The position numbers and the translations under genes are program-made. Of a DNA stretch of 64,000 nt, positions 11,746 to 23,854 are shown piece after piece. This stretch comes from Mimachlamys varia. Taxonomy: Eukaryota; Mollusca; Bivalvia; Pectinida; Pectinidae. How positions within the stretch are numbered: position 1 is the first letter of the stretch; every line of letters begins with the position of its first letter. A model generated the notes under the pieces. The model saw nothing but the letters and a program-made list of their open reading frames with translations, ran no database searches and was not told the origin of the DNA. The stretch covers positions 27,458,201 through 27,522,200 of the forward strand of contig OX392527.1 in assembly GCA_947623455.1 (NCBI GenBank). The letters are read 5' to 3'.

Positions 11746-12825
11746 TTAATCTATCAATTTAGAAGTAAAATTAAACTAATTCTGTATAATTTCAAATCGT
11801 GTGCTACTTAAAATCATCGCTACCTACACTATCAAAATAGTGGAGAAAAAAAACATCAATCAAACAATTCTCATCCGGAATACCGCATTATCAGACCACC
11901 ATCATGAAATATAATGCATATGCATCGATTGCACGTGCCAAATATGGGTTACCAAGGTCACCATGGTCTTATAGCAGCCGTCTACTGGGCGCGCGTCCAG
12001 CAAACCTTTGCCCTTATTTCTATCAGTATGCAAGAGAAAATCTCAAAGATTCAGACTAGAAATATATTGTATATCAAGTATAATTCATCTTATAAGTTCT
12101 GACGCCTTCCCTAGCTCTCTTGGCAACCATGTATACAACCTTACTTCTAATACACTTATAAGCAAGAGTAGTTCTTTACATCGTAGCAATGGTGTTGTAC
12201 GCGTTCAATTCCTATTCATTTTCATTAAAAAATGTGTTCACAAAAGTCAAGGTTATATGATTTAGCATTGGAACGCAAATCAGTGTTCAGCACAGTATGA
12301 CACTTAGGTATCTTGGTATATCTCCAAAACGGAGACATCGGGAGGATAAGAGAACTTGATTCGTCCAGTTTCTCTTTTGATATTCGTTTTCTCAGTTTTC
12401 ACAATGAAATAAGAGCGATTGATTGCCTGTGGCTTCTGATGGCGGAATGCAGACCGTTGCCGACCAACTTTCCCGGAGACTACTAACACACGCTGCCTTT
12501 GTGTCAGAAATTCAGAGCAATACACTTTATGACTACTCTAAAGGGCATTATGTCACGGGAAATAAACAGCATATCATCCATTTTGCACAGGAAATGCTAT
12601 GAAAGCCACAAAGGAATATCAAAGTTTGCATTGTAAATGGTCATGTCCGATTCCAGGACAAACTAAAGAGATTCCTTTCCCAAACCTTAATAAAATGTAG
12701 ATATCAAGTAATAAAAGGCGATAATGTGTCACAGGGCAGACATTTACAACTCCTCGACTCTTTATGAAGTGTTAAGGGACTGCTTTGGCCTTGGCGTTCC
12801 TAGCGCCGACGTCTGTCTACCACAA
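11746..12825. other. No gene seen
   Basis: Short open frames only. Nothing identifiable between the retroelement repeat and the satellite border. Confidence 0.4.
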
Positions 12826-15800
12826 CGTGGTGTACCAGTGGTGTACCGGTAATGTTACAGTGGTGTAACAGTAGTGTTACAGTAGTGTTACAGTAGTGTA
12901 ACAGTGGTGTAACAGTAGTGTAACAGTGTTGTGATATTAATGCTGTATTGGTGTAATAGTAGCGTAACAGTAGTGATACAGTGGAGTAACAGTGGTGTAA
13001 CATTGGTGTAACAGTAGTGTTACAGTGGTGTTACATTTGTGTAACTGTGGTGTTACAGTGGTGTTACAGTGGTGTTACAGTGGTGTTACAGTGATGTAAA
13101 AGTAGTGTAAAAGCAGTGTTAGAGTGGTGTTACAGTGGTGTCACAGTGGTGTTACAGTGGTGTTACATTGGTGTTACAGTGGTGTAACAGTGGTGTAACA
13201 GTGGTGTTACAATGGTGTTACAGTGGTGTTAGAGTAGTGTAACAGTAGTGTTACAGTGGTGTTACAGTGGTGTTACAGTGGTGTAACAGTGGTGTAACAG
13301 TGGTGTTACAATGGTGTTGCAGTGGTGTTAGAGTAGTGTAACAGCAGTGTTACAGTGGTGTTACAGTGGTGTCACAGTGGTGTTACAGTGGTGTTACAGT
13401 GGTGTTACAGTGGTGTTACAGTGGTGTTACAGTGGTGTTACAATGGTGTTACAGTGGTGTTACAGTGGTGTTACAGTGGTGTTAGAGTAGTGTAACAGCA
13501 GGGTGACAGTGGTGTTACAGTGGTGTCACAGTGGTGTTACAGTGGTGTTACAGTGGTGTAACAGTGGTGTTACAATGGTGTTACAGTGGTGTTACAGTGG
13601 TGTTACAGTGGTGTGACAGTGGTGTCACAGTGGTGTCACAGTGGTGTAATAGTGGTGTTACTGTGGTGTTACAGTGGTGTCACAGCAGTGTTACAGTGGT
13701 GTTACAGTGGTGTCACAGTGGTGTTACAGTGGTGTAACAGTGGTGTTACAGTGGTGTCACAGTGGTGTAACAGTGGTGTAACACTGGTGTAACAGTGGTG
13801 TAACAGTGGTGTTACAGTAGTGTAACAGTAGTGTAACAGTGGTGTTACAGTAGTGTAACAGTAGTGTAACAGTGGTGTCACAGTGGTGTAACAGTAGTGT
13901 AACATTGGTGTAACAGTGGTGTAACAGTGGTGTTACAGTAGTGTAACAGTGCTGTAACAGTAGTGTTACAGTAGTGGAACATTGGTGTTACAGTAGTGTA
14001 ACAGTAGTGGAACATTGGTGTCACAGTGGTGTAACAGTGGTGTAACATTGGTGTAACAGTGGTGTAACAGTGGTGTTACAGTAGTGTAACAGTAGTGGAA
14101 CATTGGTGTTACAGTAGTGTTACAGTGGTGTTACAGTGGTGTCACAGTGGTGTTACAGTGGTGTGACAGTGGTGTCACAGTGGTGTCACAGTGGTGTAAC
14201 AGTGGTGTTACTGTGGTGTTACAGTGGTGTCACAGCAGTGTTACAGTGGTGTTACAGTGGTGTCACAGTGGTGTTACAGTGGTGTAACAGTGGTGTTACA
14301 GTGGTGTCACAGTGGTGTAACAGTGGTGTAACACTGGTGTAACAGTGGTGTAACAGTGGTGTTACAGTGGTGTTACAATGGTGTTACAGTGGTGTTACAG
14401 TGGTGTTACAGTGGTGTGACAGTGGTGTCACAGTGGTGTCACAGTGGTGTAACAGTGGTGTTACTGTGGTGTTACAGTGGTGTCACAGCAGTGTTACAGT
14501 GGTGTTACAGTGGTGTCACAGTGGTGTTACAGTGGTGTAACAGTGATGTTACAGTGGTGTCACAGTGGTGTAACAGTGGTGTAACACTGGTGTAACAGTG
14601 GTGTAACAGTGGTGTTACAGTAGTGTAACAGTAGTGTAACAGTGGTGTTACAGTAGTGTAACAGTAGTGTAACAGTGGTGTCACAGTGGTGTAACAGTAG
14701 TGTAACATTGGTGTAACAGTGGTGTAACAGTGGTGTTACAGTAGTGTAACAGTGCTGTAACAGTAGTGTTACAGTAGTGGAACATTGGTGTTACAGTAGT
14801 GTAACAGTAGTGGAACATTGGTGTCACAGTGGTGTAACAGTGGTGTAACATTGGTGTAACAGTGGTGTAACAGTGGTGTTACAGTAGTGTAACAGTAGTG
14901 GAACATTGGTGTTACAGTAGTGTAACAGTAGTGTAACAGTGGTGTCACAGTGGTGTAACAGTGGTGTAACATTGGTGTAACAGTGGTGTAACAGTGGTGT
15001 TACAGTAGTGGAACATTGGTGTTACAGTAGTGTAACAGTGGTGTAACAGTAGTGTAACAGTAGTGTAACAGTGGTGTTACAGTAGTGTAACAGTAGTGTA
15101 ACAGCGGTGTAACATTGGCGTAACAGTGGTGTAACAGTGGTGTAACATTGGCGTAACAGTGGTGTAACAGTGGTGTAACATTGGTGTGTCAGTAGTGTAA
15201 CAGTGGTGTTACAGTGGTGTAACAGTCGTGTAACAGTGGTGTAACAGTAGTGTAATGGTGATGTTATGGTAGTGTAACAGTGGTGTAAAAGTAGTGTAAC
15301 ATTGGTGTGTCAGTAGTGTAACAGTGGTGTTACAGTGGTGTAACAGTCGTGTAACAGTGGTGTAACAGTAGTGTAATGGTGATGTTATGGTAGTGTCACA
15401 GTGGTGTAACAGTAGTGTAACATTGGTGTAACAGTAGTGTAACATTGGTGTAACAGTGGTGTAACAGTGATGTTACAGTGGTGTAACAGTAGTGTAACAG
15501 TGGTGTAACAGTGGTGTAACAGTGATGTTATGGTAGTGTAACAGTGGTGTTACAGTGGTGTTACAATGGTGTTACAGTGGTGTTATGGTAGTGTAACAGT
15601 GGTGTAACAGTGGTGTAACAGTGGTGTTACAGTAGTGTAACAGTGGTGTAACAGTGGTGTTACAGTAGTGTAACAGTGGTGTAACAGTGGTGTAACAGTG
15701 GTGTTACAGTGGTGTAACAGTGGTGTAACATTGGTGTTACAGTGGTGTAACAGTGGTGTAACATTGGTGTAACAGTGGTGTAACAGTGGTGTTACAGTGG

Positions 15801-18800
15801 TGTAACATTGGTGTGACAGTAGTGTAACAGTGGTGTAACAGTGGTGTAACAGTGGTGTAACGGATGTGTAACAGTAGTGAAACAGTGGTGTAACATTAGT
15901 GTAACAGTGGTGTAACAGTAGTGTTACAGTAATGTAACAGTGGTGTAACATTGGTGTGTCAGTAGTGTAACAGTGGTGTAACAGTGGTGTAACAGTAGTG
16001 TAACAGTGGTGTAACATTGGTGTTACAGTAGAGTAACAGTAGTGTAACAGTAGTGTAACAGTGGCGTTACAGTAGTGTAACAGTGGTGTTACAGTAGTGT
16101 AACAGTGGTGTTACAGTGGTGTAACAGTGGTGTAACAGTGGTGTAACATTGGTGTAACAGTAGTGTAACAGTGGTGTTACAGTAGTGTAACAGTGGTGTA
16201 ACAGTAGTGTAACACTGGTGTTACAGTAGTGTAACAGTGCTGTAACAGTGCTGTAACATTGGTGTAACAGTGATGGAACAGTAATGTAACAGTGGTGTAA
16301 CAGTGGTGTAACAGTAGTGTTACAGTAATGTAACAGTGGTGTAACAGTGGTGTAACAGTAGTGTAACAGTGGTGTAACAGTAGTGTTACAGTGGTGCAAC
16401 AGTTGTGTAACATTGGTGTTACAGTAGTGTAACAGTGGTGTTACAGTAGTGTAACAGTGGTGTTACAGTGGTGTAACAGTGGTGTTACAATGGTGTTACA
16501 GTGGTGTTAGAGTAGTGTAACAGCAGTGTTACAGTGGTGTTACAGTGGTGTCACAGTGGTGTTACAGTGGTGTTACAGTGGTGTTACAGTGGTGTTACAA
16601 TGGTGTTACAGTGGTGTTACAGTGGTGTTACAGTGGTGTTAGAGTAGTGTAACAGCAGGGTTACAGTGGTGTTACAGTGGTGTCACAGTGGTGTTACAGT
16701 GGTGTTACAGTGGTGTAACAGTGGTGTTACAATGGTGTTACAGTGGTGTTACAGTGGTGTTACAGTGGTGTGACAGTGGTGTCACAGTGGTGTCACAGTG
16801 GTGTAACAGTGGTGTTACTGTGGTGTTACAGTGGTGTCACAGCAGTGTTACAGTGGTGTTACAGTGGTGTCACAGTGGTGTTACAGTGGTGTAACAGTGG
16901 TGTTACAGTGGTGTCACAGTGGTGTCACAGCAGTGTTACAGTAGTGGAACATTGGTGTTACAGTAGTGTAACAGTGGTGTAACAGTGGTGTAACATTGGC
17001 GTAACAGTGGTGTAACAGTGGTGTAACATTGGCGTAACAGTGGTGTAACAGTGGTGTAACATTGGTGTGTCAGTAGTGTAACAGTGGTGTTACAGTGGTG
17101 TAACAGTGGTGTAACAGTGATGTTACAGTGGTGTAACAGTAGTGTAACAGTGGTGTAACAGTGGTGTAACAGTGGTGTAACAGTGATGTTACAGTGGTGT
17201 AACAGTAGTGTAACAGTGGTGTAACAGTGGTGTAACAGTGATGTTATGGTAGTGTAACAGTGGTGTTACAGTGGTGTTACAATGGTGTTACAGTGGTGTT
17301 ATGGTAGTGTAACAGTGGTGTAACAGTGGTGTAACAGTGGTGTTACAGTAGTGTAACAGTGGTGTAGCAGTGGTGTTACAGTAGTGTAACAGTGGTGTAA
17401 CAGTGGTGTAACAGTGATGTTACAGTGGTGTAACAGTGGTGTAACATTGGTGTTACAGTGGTGTAACAGTGGTGTAACATTGGTGTAACAGTGATGTAAC
17501 AGTGGTGTTACAATGGTGTAACATTGGTGTAACAGTAGTGTAACAGTGGTGTAACAGTGGTGTAACAGTGGTGTAACAGTGGTGTAACAGTGGTGTAACG
17601 GAGGTGTAACAGTAGTGAAACAGTGGTGTAACATTAGTGTAACAGTGGTGTAACAGTGGTGTAACAGTAGTGTAACAGTGGCGTTACAGTAGTGTAACAG
17701 TGGTGTTACAGTAGTGTAACAGTAGTGTTACAGTGGTGTAACAGTGGTGTAACAGTGGTGTAACATTGGTGTAACAGTAGTGTAACAGTGGTGTTACAGT
17801 AGTGTAACAGTGGTGTAACAGTGGTGTAACAGTAGTGTAACACTGGTGTTACAGTGGTGTAACAGTGCTGTAACAGTGCTGTAAAATTGGTGTAACAGTG
17901 ATGGAACAGTAATGTAACAGTGGTGTAACAGTGGTGTAACAGTAGTGTTACAGTAATGTAACAGTGGTGTAACAGTGGTGTAACAGTAGTGTAACAGTGG
18001 TGTAACAGTAGTGTTACAGTGGTGCAACAGTGGTGTAACAGTGGTGTAACATTGGCGTAACAGTGGTGTAACAGTGGTGTAACATTGGTGTGTCAGTAGT
18101 GTAACAGTGGTGTTACAGTGGTGTAACAGTCGTGTAACAGTGGTGTAACAGTAGTGTAATGGTGATGTTATGGTAGTGTAACAGTGGTGTAACAGTAGTG
18201 TAACATTGGTGTGTCAGTAGTGTAACAGTGGTGTTACAGTGGTGTAACAGTCGTGTAACAGTGGTGTAACAGTAGTGTAATGGTGATGTTATGGTAGTGT
18301 CACAGTGGTGTAACAGTAGTGTAACATTGGTGTAACAGTAGTGTAACATTGGTGTAACAGTGGTGTAACAGTGATGTTACAGTGGTGTAACAGTAGTGTA
18401 ACATTGGTGTAACAGTGGTGTAACAGTGATGTTATGGTAGTGTAACAGTGGTGTTACAGTGGTGTTACAATGGTGTTACAGTGGTGTTATGGTAGTGTAA
18501 CAGTGGTGTAACAGTGGTGTAACAGTGGTGTAACAGTGGTGTTACAGTAGTGTAACAGTGGTGTAACAGTGGTGTTACAGTAGTGTAACAGTGGTGTAAC
18601 AGTGGTGTAACAGTGGTGTTACAGTGGTGTAACAGTGGTGTAACATTGGTGTTACAGTGGTGTAACAGTGGTGTAACATTGGTGTAACAGTGGTGTAACA
18701 GTGGTGTTACAGTGGTGTAACATTGGTGTAACAGTAGTGTAACAGTGGTGTAACAGTGGTGTAACAGTGGTGTAACAGTGGTGTAACGGAGGTGTAACAG

Positions 18801-21582
18801 TAGTGAAACAGTGGTGTAACATTAGTGTAACAGTGGTGTAACAGTGATGTAACAGTAGTGTTACAGTAATGTAACAGTGGTGTAACATTGGTGTGTCAGT
18901 AGTGTAACAGTGGTGTAACAGTGGTGTAACAGTGGTGTAACAGTAGTGTAACAGTGGTGTAACATTGGTGTTACAGTAGAGTAACAGTAGTGTAACAGTA
19001 GTGTAACAGTGGCGTTACAGTAGTGTAACAGTGGTGTTACAGTAGTGTAACAGTGGTGTTACAGTGGTGTAACAGTGGTGTAACAGTGGTGTAACATTGG
19101 TGTAACAGTAGTGTAACAGTGGTGTTACAGTAGTGTAACAGTGGTGTAACAGTGGTGTAACAGTAGTGTAACACTGGTGTTACAGTGGTGTAACAGTGCT
19201 GTAACAGTGCTGTAACATTGGTGTAACAGTGATGGAACAGTAATGTAACAGTGGTGTAACAGTGGTGTAACAGTAGTGTTACAGTAATGTAACAGTGGTG
19301 TAACAGTGGTGTAACAGTAGTGTAACAGTGGTGTAACAGTAGTGTTACAGTGGTGCAACAGTGGTGTAACATTGGTGTTACAGTAGTGTAACAGTGGTGT
19401 TACAGTAGTGTAACAGTGGTGTTACAGTGGTGTAACAGTGGTGTTACAATGGTGTTACAGTGGTGTTAGAGTAGTGTGACAGCAGTGTTACAGTGGTGTT
19501 ACAGTGGTGTCACAGTGGTGTTACAGTGGTGTTACAGTGGTGTTACAGTGGTGTTACAATGGTGTTACAGTGGTGTTACAGTGGTGTTACAGTGGTGTTA
19601 GAGTAGTGTAACAGCAGGGTTACAGTGGTGTTACAGTGGTGTCACAGTGGTGTTACAGTGGTGTTACAGTGGTGTAACAGTGGTGTTACAATGGTGTTAC
19701 AGTGGTGTTACAGTGGTGTTACAGTGGTGTGACAGTGGTGTCACAGTGGTGTAACAGTGGTGTTACTGTGGTGTTACAGTGGTGTCACAGCAGTGTTACA
19801 GTGGTGTTACAGTGGTGTCACAGTGGTGTTACAGTGGTGTAACAGTGATGTTACAGTGGTGTCACAGTGGTGTCACAGCAGTGTTACAGTAGTGGAACAT
19901 TGGTGTTACAGTAGTGTAACAGTGGTGTAACAGTGGTGTAACATTGGCGTAACAGTGGTGTAACAGTGGTGTAACATTGGCGTAACAGTGGTGTAACAGT
20001 GGTGTAACATTGGTGTGTCAGTAGTGTAACAGTGGTGTTACAGTGGTGTAACAGTGGTGTAACAGTGATGTTACAGTGGTGTAACAGTAGTGTAACAGTG
20101 GTGTAACAGTGGTGTAACAGTGGTGTAACAGTGGTGTAACAGTAGTGTAACAGTGGTGTAACAGTGGTGTAACAGTGATGTTATGGTAGTGTAACAGTGG
20201 TGTTACAGTGGTGTTACAATGGTGTTACAGTGGTGTTATGGTAGTGTAACAGTGGTGTAACAGTGGTGTAACAGTGGTGTAACAGTGGTGTTACAGTAGT
20301 GTAACAGTGGTGTAACAGTGGTGTTACAGTAGTGTAACAGTGGTGTAACAGTGGTGTTACAGTGGTGTAACAGTGGTGTAACATTGGTGTTACAGTGGTG
20401 TAACAGTGGTGTAACATTGGTGTAACAGTGATGTAACAGTGGTGTTACAATGGTGTAACATTGGTGTAACAGTAGTGTAACAGTGGTGTAACAGTGGTGT
20501 AACAGTGGTGTAACAGTGGTGTAACGGAGGTGTAACAGTAGTGAAACAGTGGTGTAACATTAGTGTAACAGTGGTGTAACAGTGGTGTAACAGTAGTGTT
20601 ACAGTAATGTAACAGTGGTGTAACATTGGTGTGTCAGTAGTGTAACAGTGGTGTAACAGTGGTGTAACAGTGGTGTAACAGTAGTGTAACAGTGGTGTAA
20701 CATTGGTGTTACAGTAGAGTAACAGTAGTGTAACAGTAGTGTAACAGTGGCGTTACAGTAGTGTAACAGTGGTGTTACAGTAGTGTAACAGTGGTGTTAC
20801 AGTGGTGTAACAGTGGTGTAACAGTGGTGTAACAGTGGTGTAACAGTGGTGTAACAGTAGTGTAACAGTGGTGTTACAGTAGTGTAACAGTGGTGTAACA
20901 GTGGTGTAACAGTAGTGTAACACTGGTGTTACAGTGGTGTAACAGTGCTGTAACAGTGCTGTAACATTGGTGTAACAGTGATGTAACAGTAATGTAACAG
21001 TGGTGTAACAGTGGTGTAACAGTGATGTAACAGTAGTGTTACAGTAATGTAACACTGGTGTTACAGTGGTGTAACAGTGCTGTAACATTGGTGTAACAGT
21101 GATGTAACAGTAATGTAACAGTGGTGTAACAGTGGTGTAACAGTAGTGTTACAGTAATGTAACACTGGTGTTACAGTGGTGTAACAGTGCTGTAACATTG
21201 GTGTAACAGTGATGTAACAGTAATGTAACAGTGGTGTAACAGTGGTGTAACAGTGGTGTAACAGTAGTGTAACAGTGGTGTAACAGTGATGTAACAGTAA
21301 TGTAACAGTGGTGTAACAGTGGTGTAACATTGGTGTTACAGTAGTGTAACAGTGGTGTTACAGTAGTGTAACAGTGGTATAACATTGGTGTAACATTAGT
21401 GTCACAGTGGTGTAACAGTGGTGTAACAGTGGTGTTACAGTAGTGTTACAGTGGTGTTACAGTGGTGTTACAGTGGTCTTATATTCGTGTAACAGTGGTG
21501 TTACAGTGGTGTAACAGTGGTGTAACAGTGGTGTAACAGTGGTGTTATAGTAGTGTAACAGTTGTGTTACATTGTACATTGG
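12826..21582. repeat. 8.75-kb satellite of an 11-bp unit with higher-order repeats
   Basis: Almost the whole interval is a head-to-tail array of the unit GTGGTGTWACA (W = A or T; common variants GTAGTG, GTGTCACA, GTGATG, ACATTGGTG), roughly 790 copies. Rare variants mark longer duplications. TAATGGTGATG occurs at about 15253 and 15374 (121 apart, eleven units) and again at about 18158 and 18279, some 2.9 kb later with the same internal spacing. The variant CACAGCAGTG following TTACTGTGG occurs near 13657, 14205, 14460, 16813 and 19763. The - strand reading of the unit has no stop in any frame, so the long frames reading LLHHCYTTVTP are products of the repeat, not genes. Confidence 0.97.
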
Positions 21583-21602
21583 TGTTCGAGAGCATGTTGT
21601 GT

Positions 21603-21862
21603 CTTTAATCTCAAGTTAAATAGGGTATATACGATCGACTAGGTCAGCAAACTTCTTGTTGTTTATAGAAAACACATCGTCGATATACCTGAAAGTGAAA
21701 TTGAAAGATTTGGCAAAGTTTTTGTTATCCGTCTTGATAAGCCCCTCAAATCAGTCGTCTATCTTTTAAAGAACACTGAAAAATCGTTGGCGCTAATAAA
21801 TGGTACAACGCCTCCGCTCGATATCCTTTGTTGCAAACAGTACCTGGGGACAAAACCCAGTA
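21603..21862 (-). pseudogene. Retroelement reverse-transcriptase fragment with the YIDD motif
   Basis: On the - strand the frame reads LIKTDNKNFAKSFNFTF, then RYIDDVFSINN (YIDD codons at about 21673-21690) and KKFADLVDRIYPI. A stop follows, then LEIKDTT. This is the catalytic C box of a reverse transcriptase (YIDD for the usual YxDD) and the motif after it. A second reading shift lies upstream near 21760-21860. Homology ends where the 11-bp satellite begins. It is a broken copy of the family seen at 5158. Confidence 0.75.
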
Positions 21863-21929
21863 CAACTAAAACCAGAAGAGGCGGTGACAAGGACAAAATA
21901 GTACTGCACAGTACTAATTCAATTTTTCT

Positions 21930-22090
21930 TCTAAATTCATAAATTAAAGAGGTTTTACGCACCTGACCCTTCTGCTTTTGTATTAGTTAAGAACATGTCG
22001 ATTCCCACCTTATGGCCCCTTGCATCACTGAAGAGTTATATGATGCGGTTTAATTCATTTTTCTGCATACTGTATATTTCACTAAATTTA
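21930..22090 (+). repeat. Ribozyme-bearing retroelement repeat, copy 3
   Basis: It shares GAGGTTTTACGCACCTGACC, CTTCTGCTT and GGCCCCTTGCATCACTGAAG with copies 1 and 2 and continues to CATACTGTATATTTCAC, matching copy 2 downstream of the ribozyme. It sits next to the reverse-transcriptase fragment, in the opposite orientation. Confidence 0.6.
22022..22046 (+). pseudogene. Deleted hammerhead ribozyme remnant
   Basis: The 5' strand of stem I (GCATCA) and the core CTGAAGAG are present. Stem II, the GAA and stem III are missing. The sequence jumps through TTATA to the 3' strand TGATGC. The internal deletion removes catalysis while leaving both stem I strands. Confidence 0.7.
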
Positions 22091-23607
22091 AAAGGAGTAG
22101 CGTGTGTGTGTGTGTTACGTCATCTTTTTAGGGAGGAAAAAGCTGTTAAGAGGAGAAAAAATAATATCCCAAGTTTAGTCGCCTCCTTCGAATCATGCAA
22201 TCTGGCAGCTTGTGCCATCCTTTACAGAAGTGTGATGTTGTTATATTTTCCCGAAGTTACTAATTTGGAACCGGTAAGTCTAGAGATAAGTGCTATGTTG
22301 ATGTAGTATATTTTTTTAATTGCACTCGGAAATTGAAAAGCAATAACAACAAATTATAAAAGCTGTCCTTGAAGCAGGGATGAACGCGCTTTAAACCAGA
22401 TTATGGTTCATAATGAAACATTATACGGGTGACCACCATCATCACATTTCTCAAATTTAGAATTAACTTAAACTAATCAAATAGTTATAAGGGTACACGC
22501 ACTGCGGCAAAAGTTAAAATACACAAATTGATATGAACGTAGCATTTCATTAACCAAGAATTCGTTCCTCGTTACACTGAGATGGTGGTTTGTTAACTAG
22601 CGGTTTTGTGATATTTGTCCCCAGGTTTTCAGCATTAGTTCCCTCGGTATAACTAGGCATATCGCCTGTTCAGTCCGTTTGCACCATACGATTAAACGGT
22701 TCGATATAGAAGATATCAATAAGAAACAGATTTGTGAACATCAGCTGGATGTTGATTAGGTGATCTGCAAAATTCTTAGGTGTCTGCATTGAACTTCAAT
22801 TATGTAAGATTGATAAATAACTGAAGTCATACCTTTAATACAATGTTTGGCCTCAAGTATTACTTTGACAGGTAAAATATCACAAATTGGTGTGTCGGTT
22901 GAGTGCCTTTAGACACTGAGGAACAATTTATATAAAAATAAAAAAAGAATCAACTCATACAGAAGAGTAACCATTGTTTTTCTTTTCCGTCCTGTCCTCC
23001 TACCCAAGGAAAACACATTTCATGATACATTGTTGATATACTTTGACCGAGGGAAGCTTCACACCAAATTTTCCATCTGGCCGTTGTCATAGGTATTCAT
23101 ATAAAAATGGTATTATTCAAAATGGATCTTTGTTACAGTTAACAAAACCACTAAACATTTGTGAATTTTATTTGATCTGTGGTTTGTAATACATTCCTTC
23201 CTTAAGTGTTAATTGAATCATTAGAAATATGAAATCGCCTTTTCAGAACCCTGGCAGAAAGTATGGGCCAATTGTGACGATAGGAATGACATCGAAACAA
23301 AGTGAGTAGCAAATGTCGTGACTTATAAAGCAGCGCCCAAATTATTATCAACTCTTTCCACAGACGACAGAAATACACTGCCTCGCTGTTAGATATAACA
23401 TCAACTCCGTGAGTGCTGCCATCTTCACCCACGTTTACAGTGTGTTTACTACTTCAGAGAAACAGCAGATCTGTCAATCATACTGTCCGAGTATATATGA
23501 CGTAGTTCTGTAAACAGACTTTACCTGAAGGCATGGTCGTCAAGTCCTCATCATCATCCACAACCCAGAAAAAGTCGATTTAATGTGGCACCTTAGGGTA
23601 AGGGTAA
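22091..23607. other. No gene seen
   Basis: Open frames stay below 105 codons and are not supported by codon use or homology I recognise. Confidence 0.4.
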
Positions 23608-23609
23608 TA

Positions 23610-23852
23610 CTGTAAAAGCCAATATTTTCGCGAGTGGAATTTTTCGCTGAGACAGCCTCTAAACTGTTCGCGGTGTGGAAATGTTCGCGCTGAAGTCATG
23701 CTGTTTTGCACCGTGTACCTATAATACTATTATACATATAATACTTTATATAATATATATGGAGTTTTAGTGGTTTAAAATATATTCGCGGGAATTTAAT
23801 GTCAGTGAAATAAGCGAAAATATCCAAACCGCGAAATATTCCACTTTTACAG
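23610..23852. mobile_element. TA-flanked MITE
   Basis: Left end CTGTAAAAGCCAATATTTTCGCG and right end CGCGAAATATTCCACTTTTACAG (each given in part) are inverted copies with few mismatches. Both are flanked by TA. Internal TTCGCG words are typical of this small mollusc MITE type. The element has no coding capacity. TA target sites point to a Tc1/mariner-type transposase acting in trans. Confidence 0.7.
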
Positions 23853-23854
23853 TA

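Noticed and set aside
13531..21385. Many open frames of 67-144 codons reading VVLQWCYSGVT or LLHHCYTTVTP
   Set aside because: They are readings of the 11-bp satellite in every frame; no start context, splice signals or unit conservation at the protein level supports a gene.
12826..21582. CRISPR array
   Set aside because: There is no alternation of constant repeat and unique spacer; units are continuous 11-mers in a eukaryotic genome.
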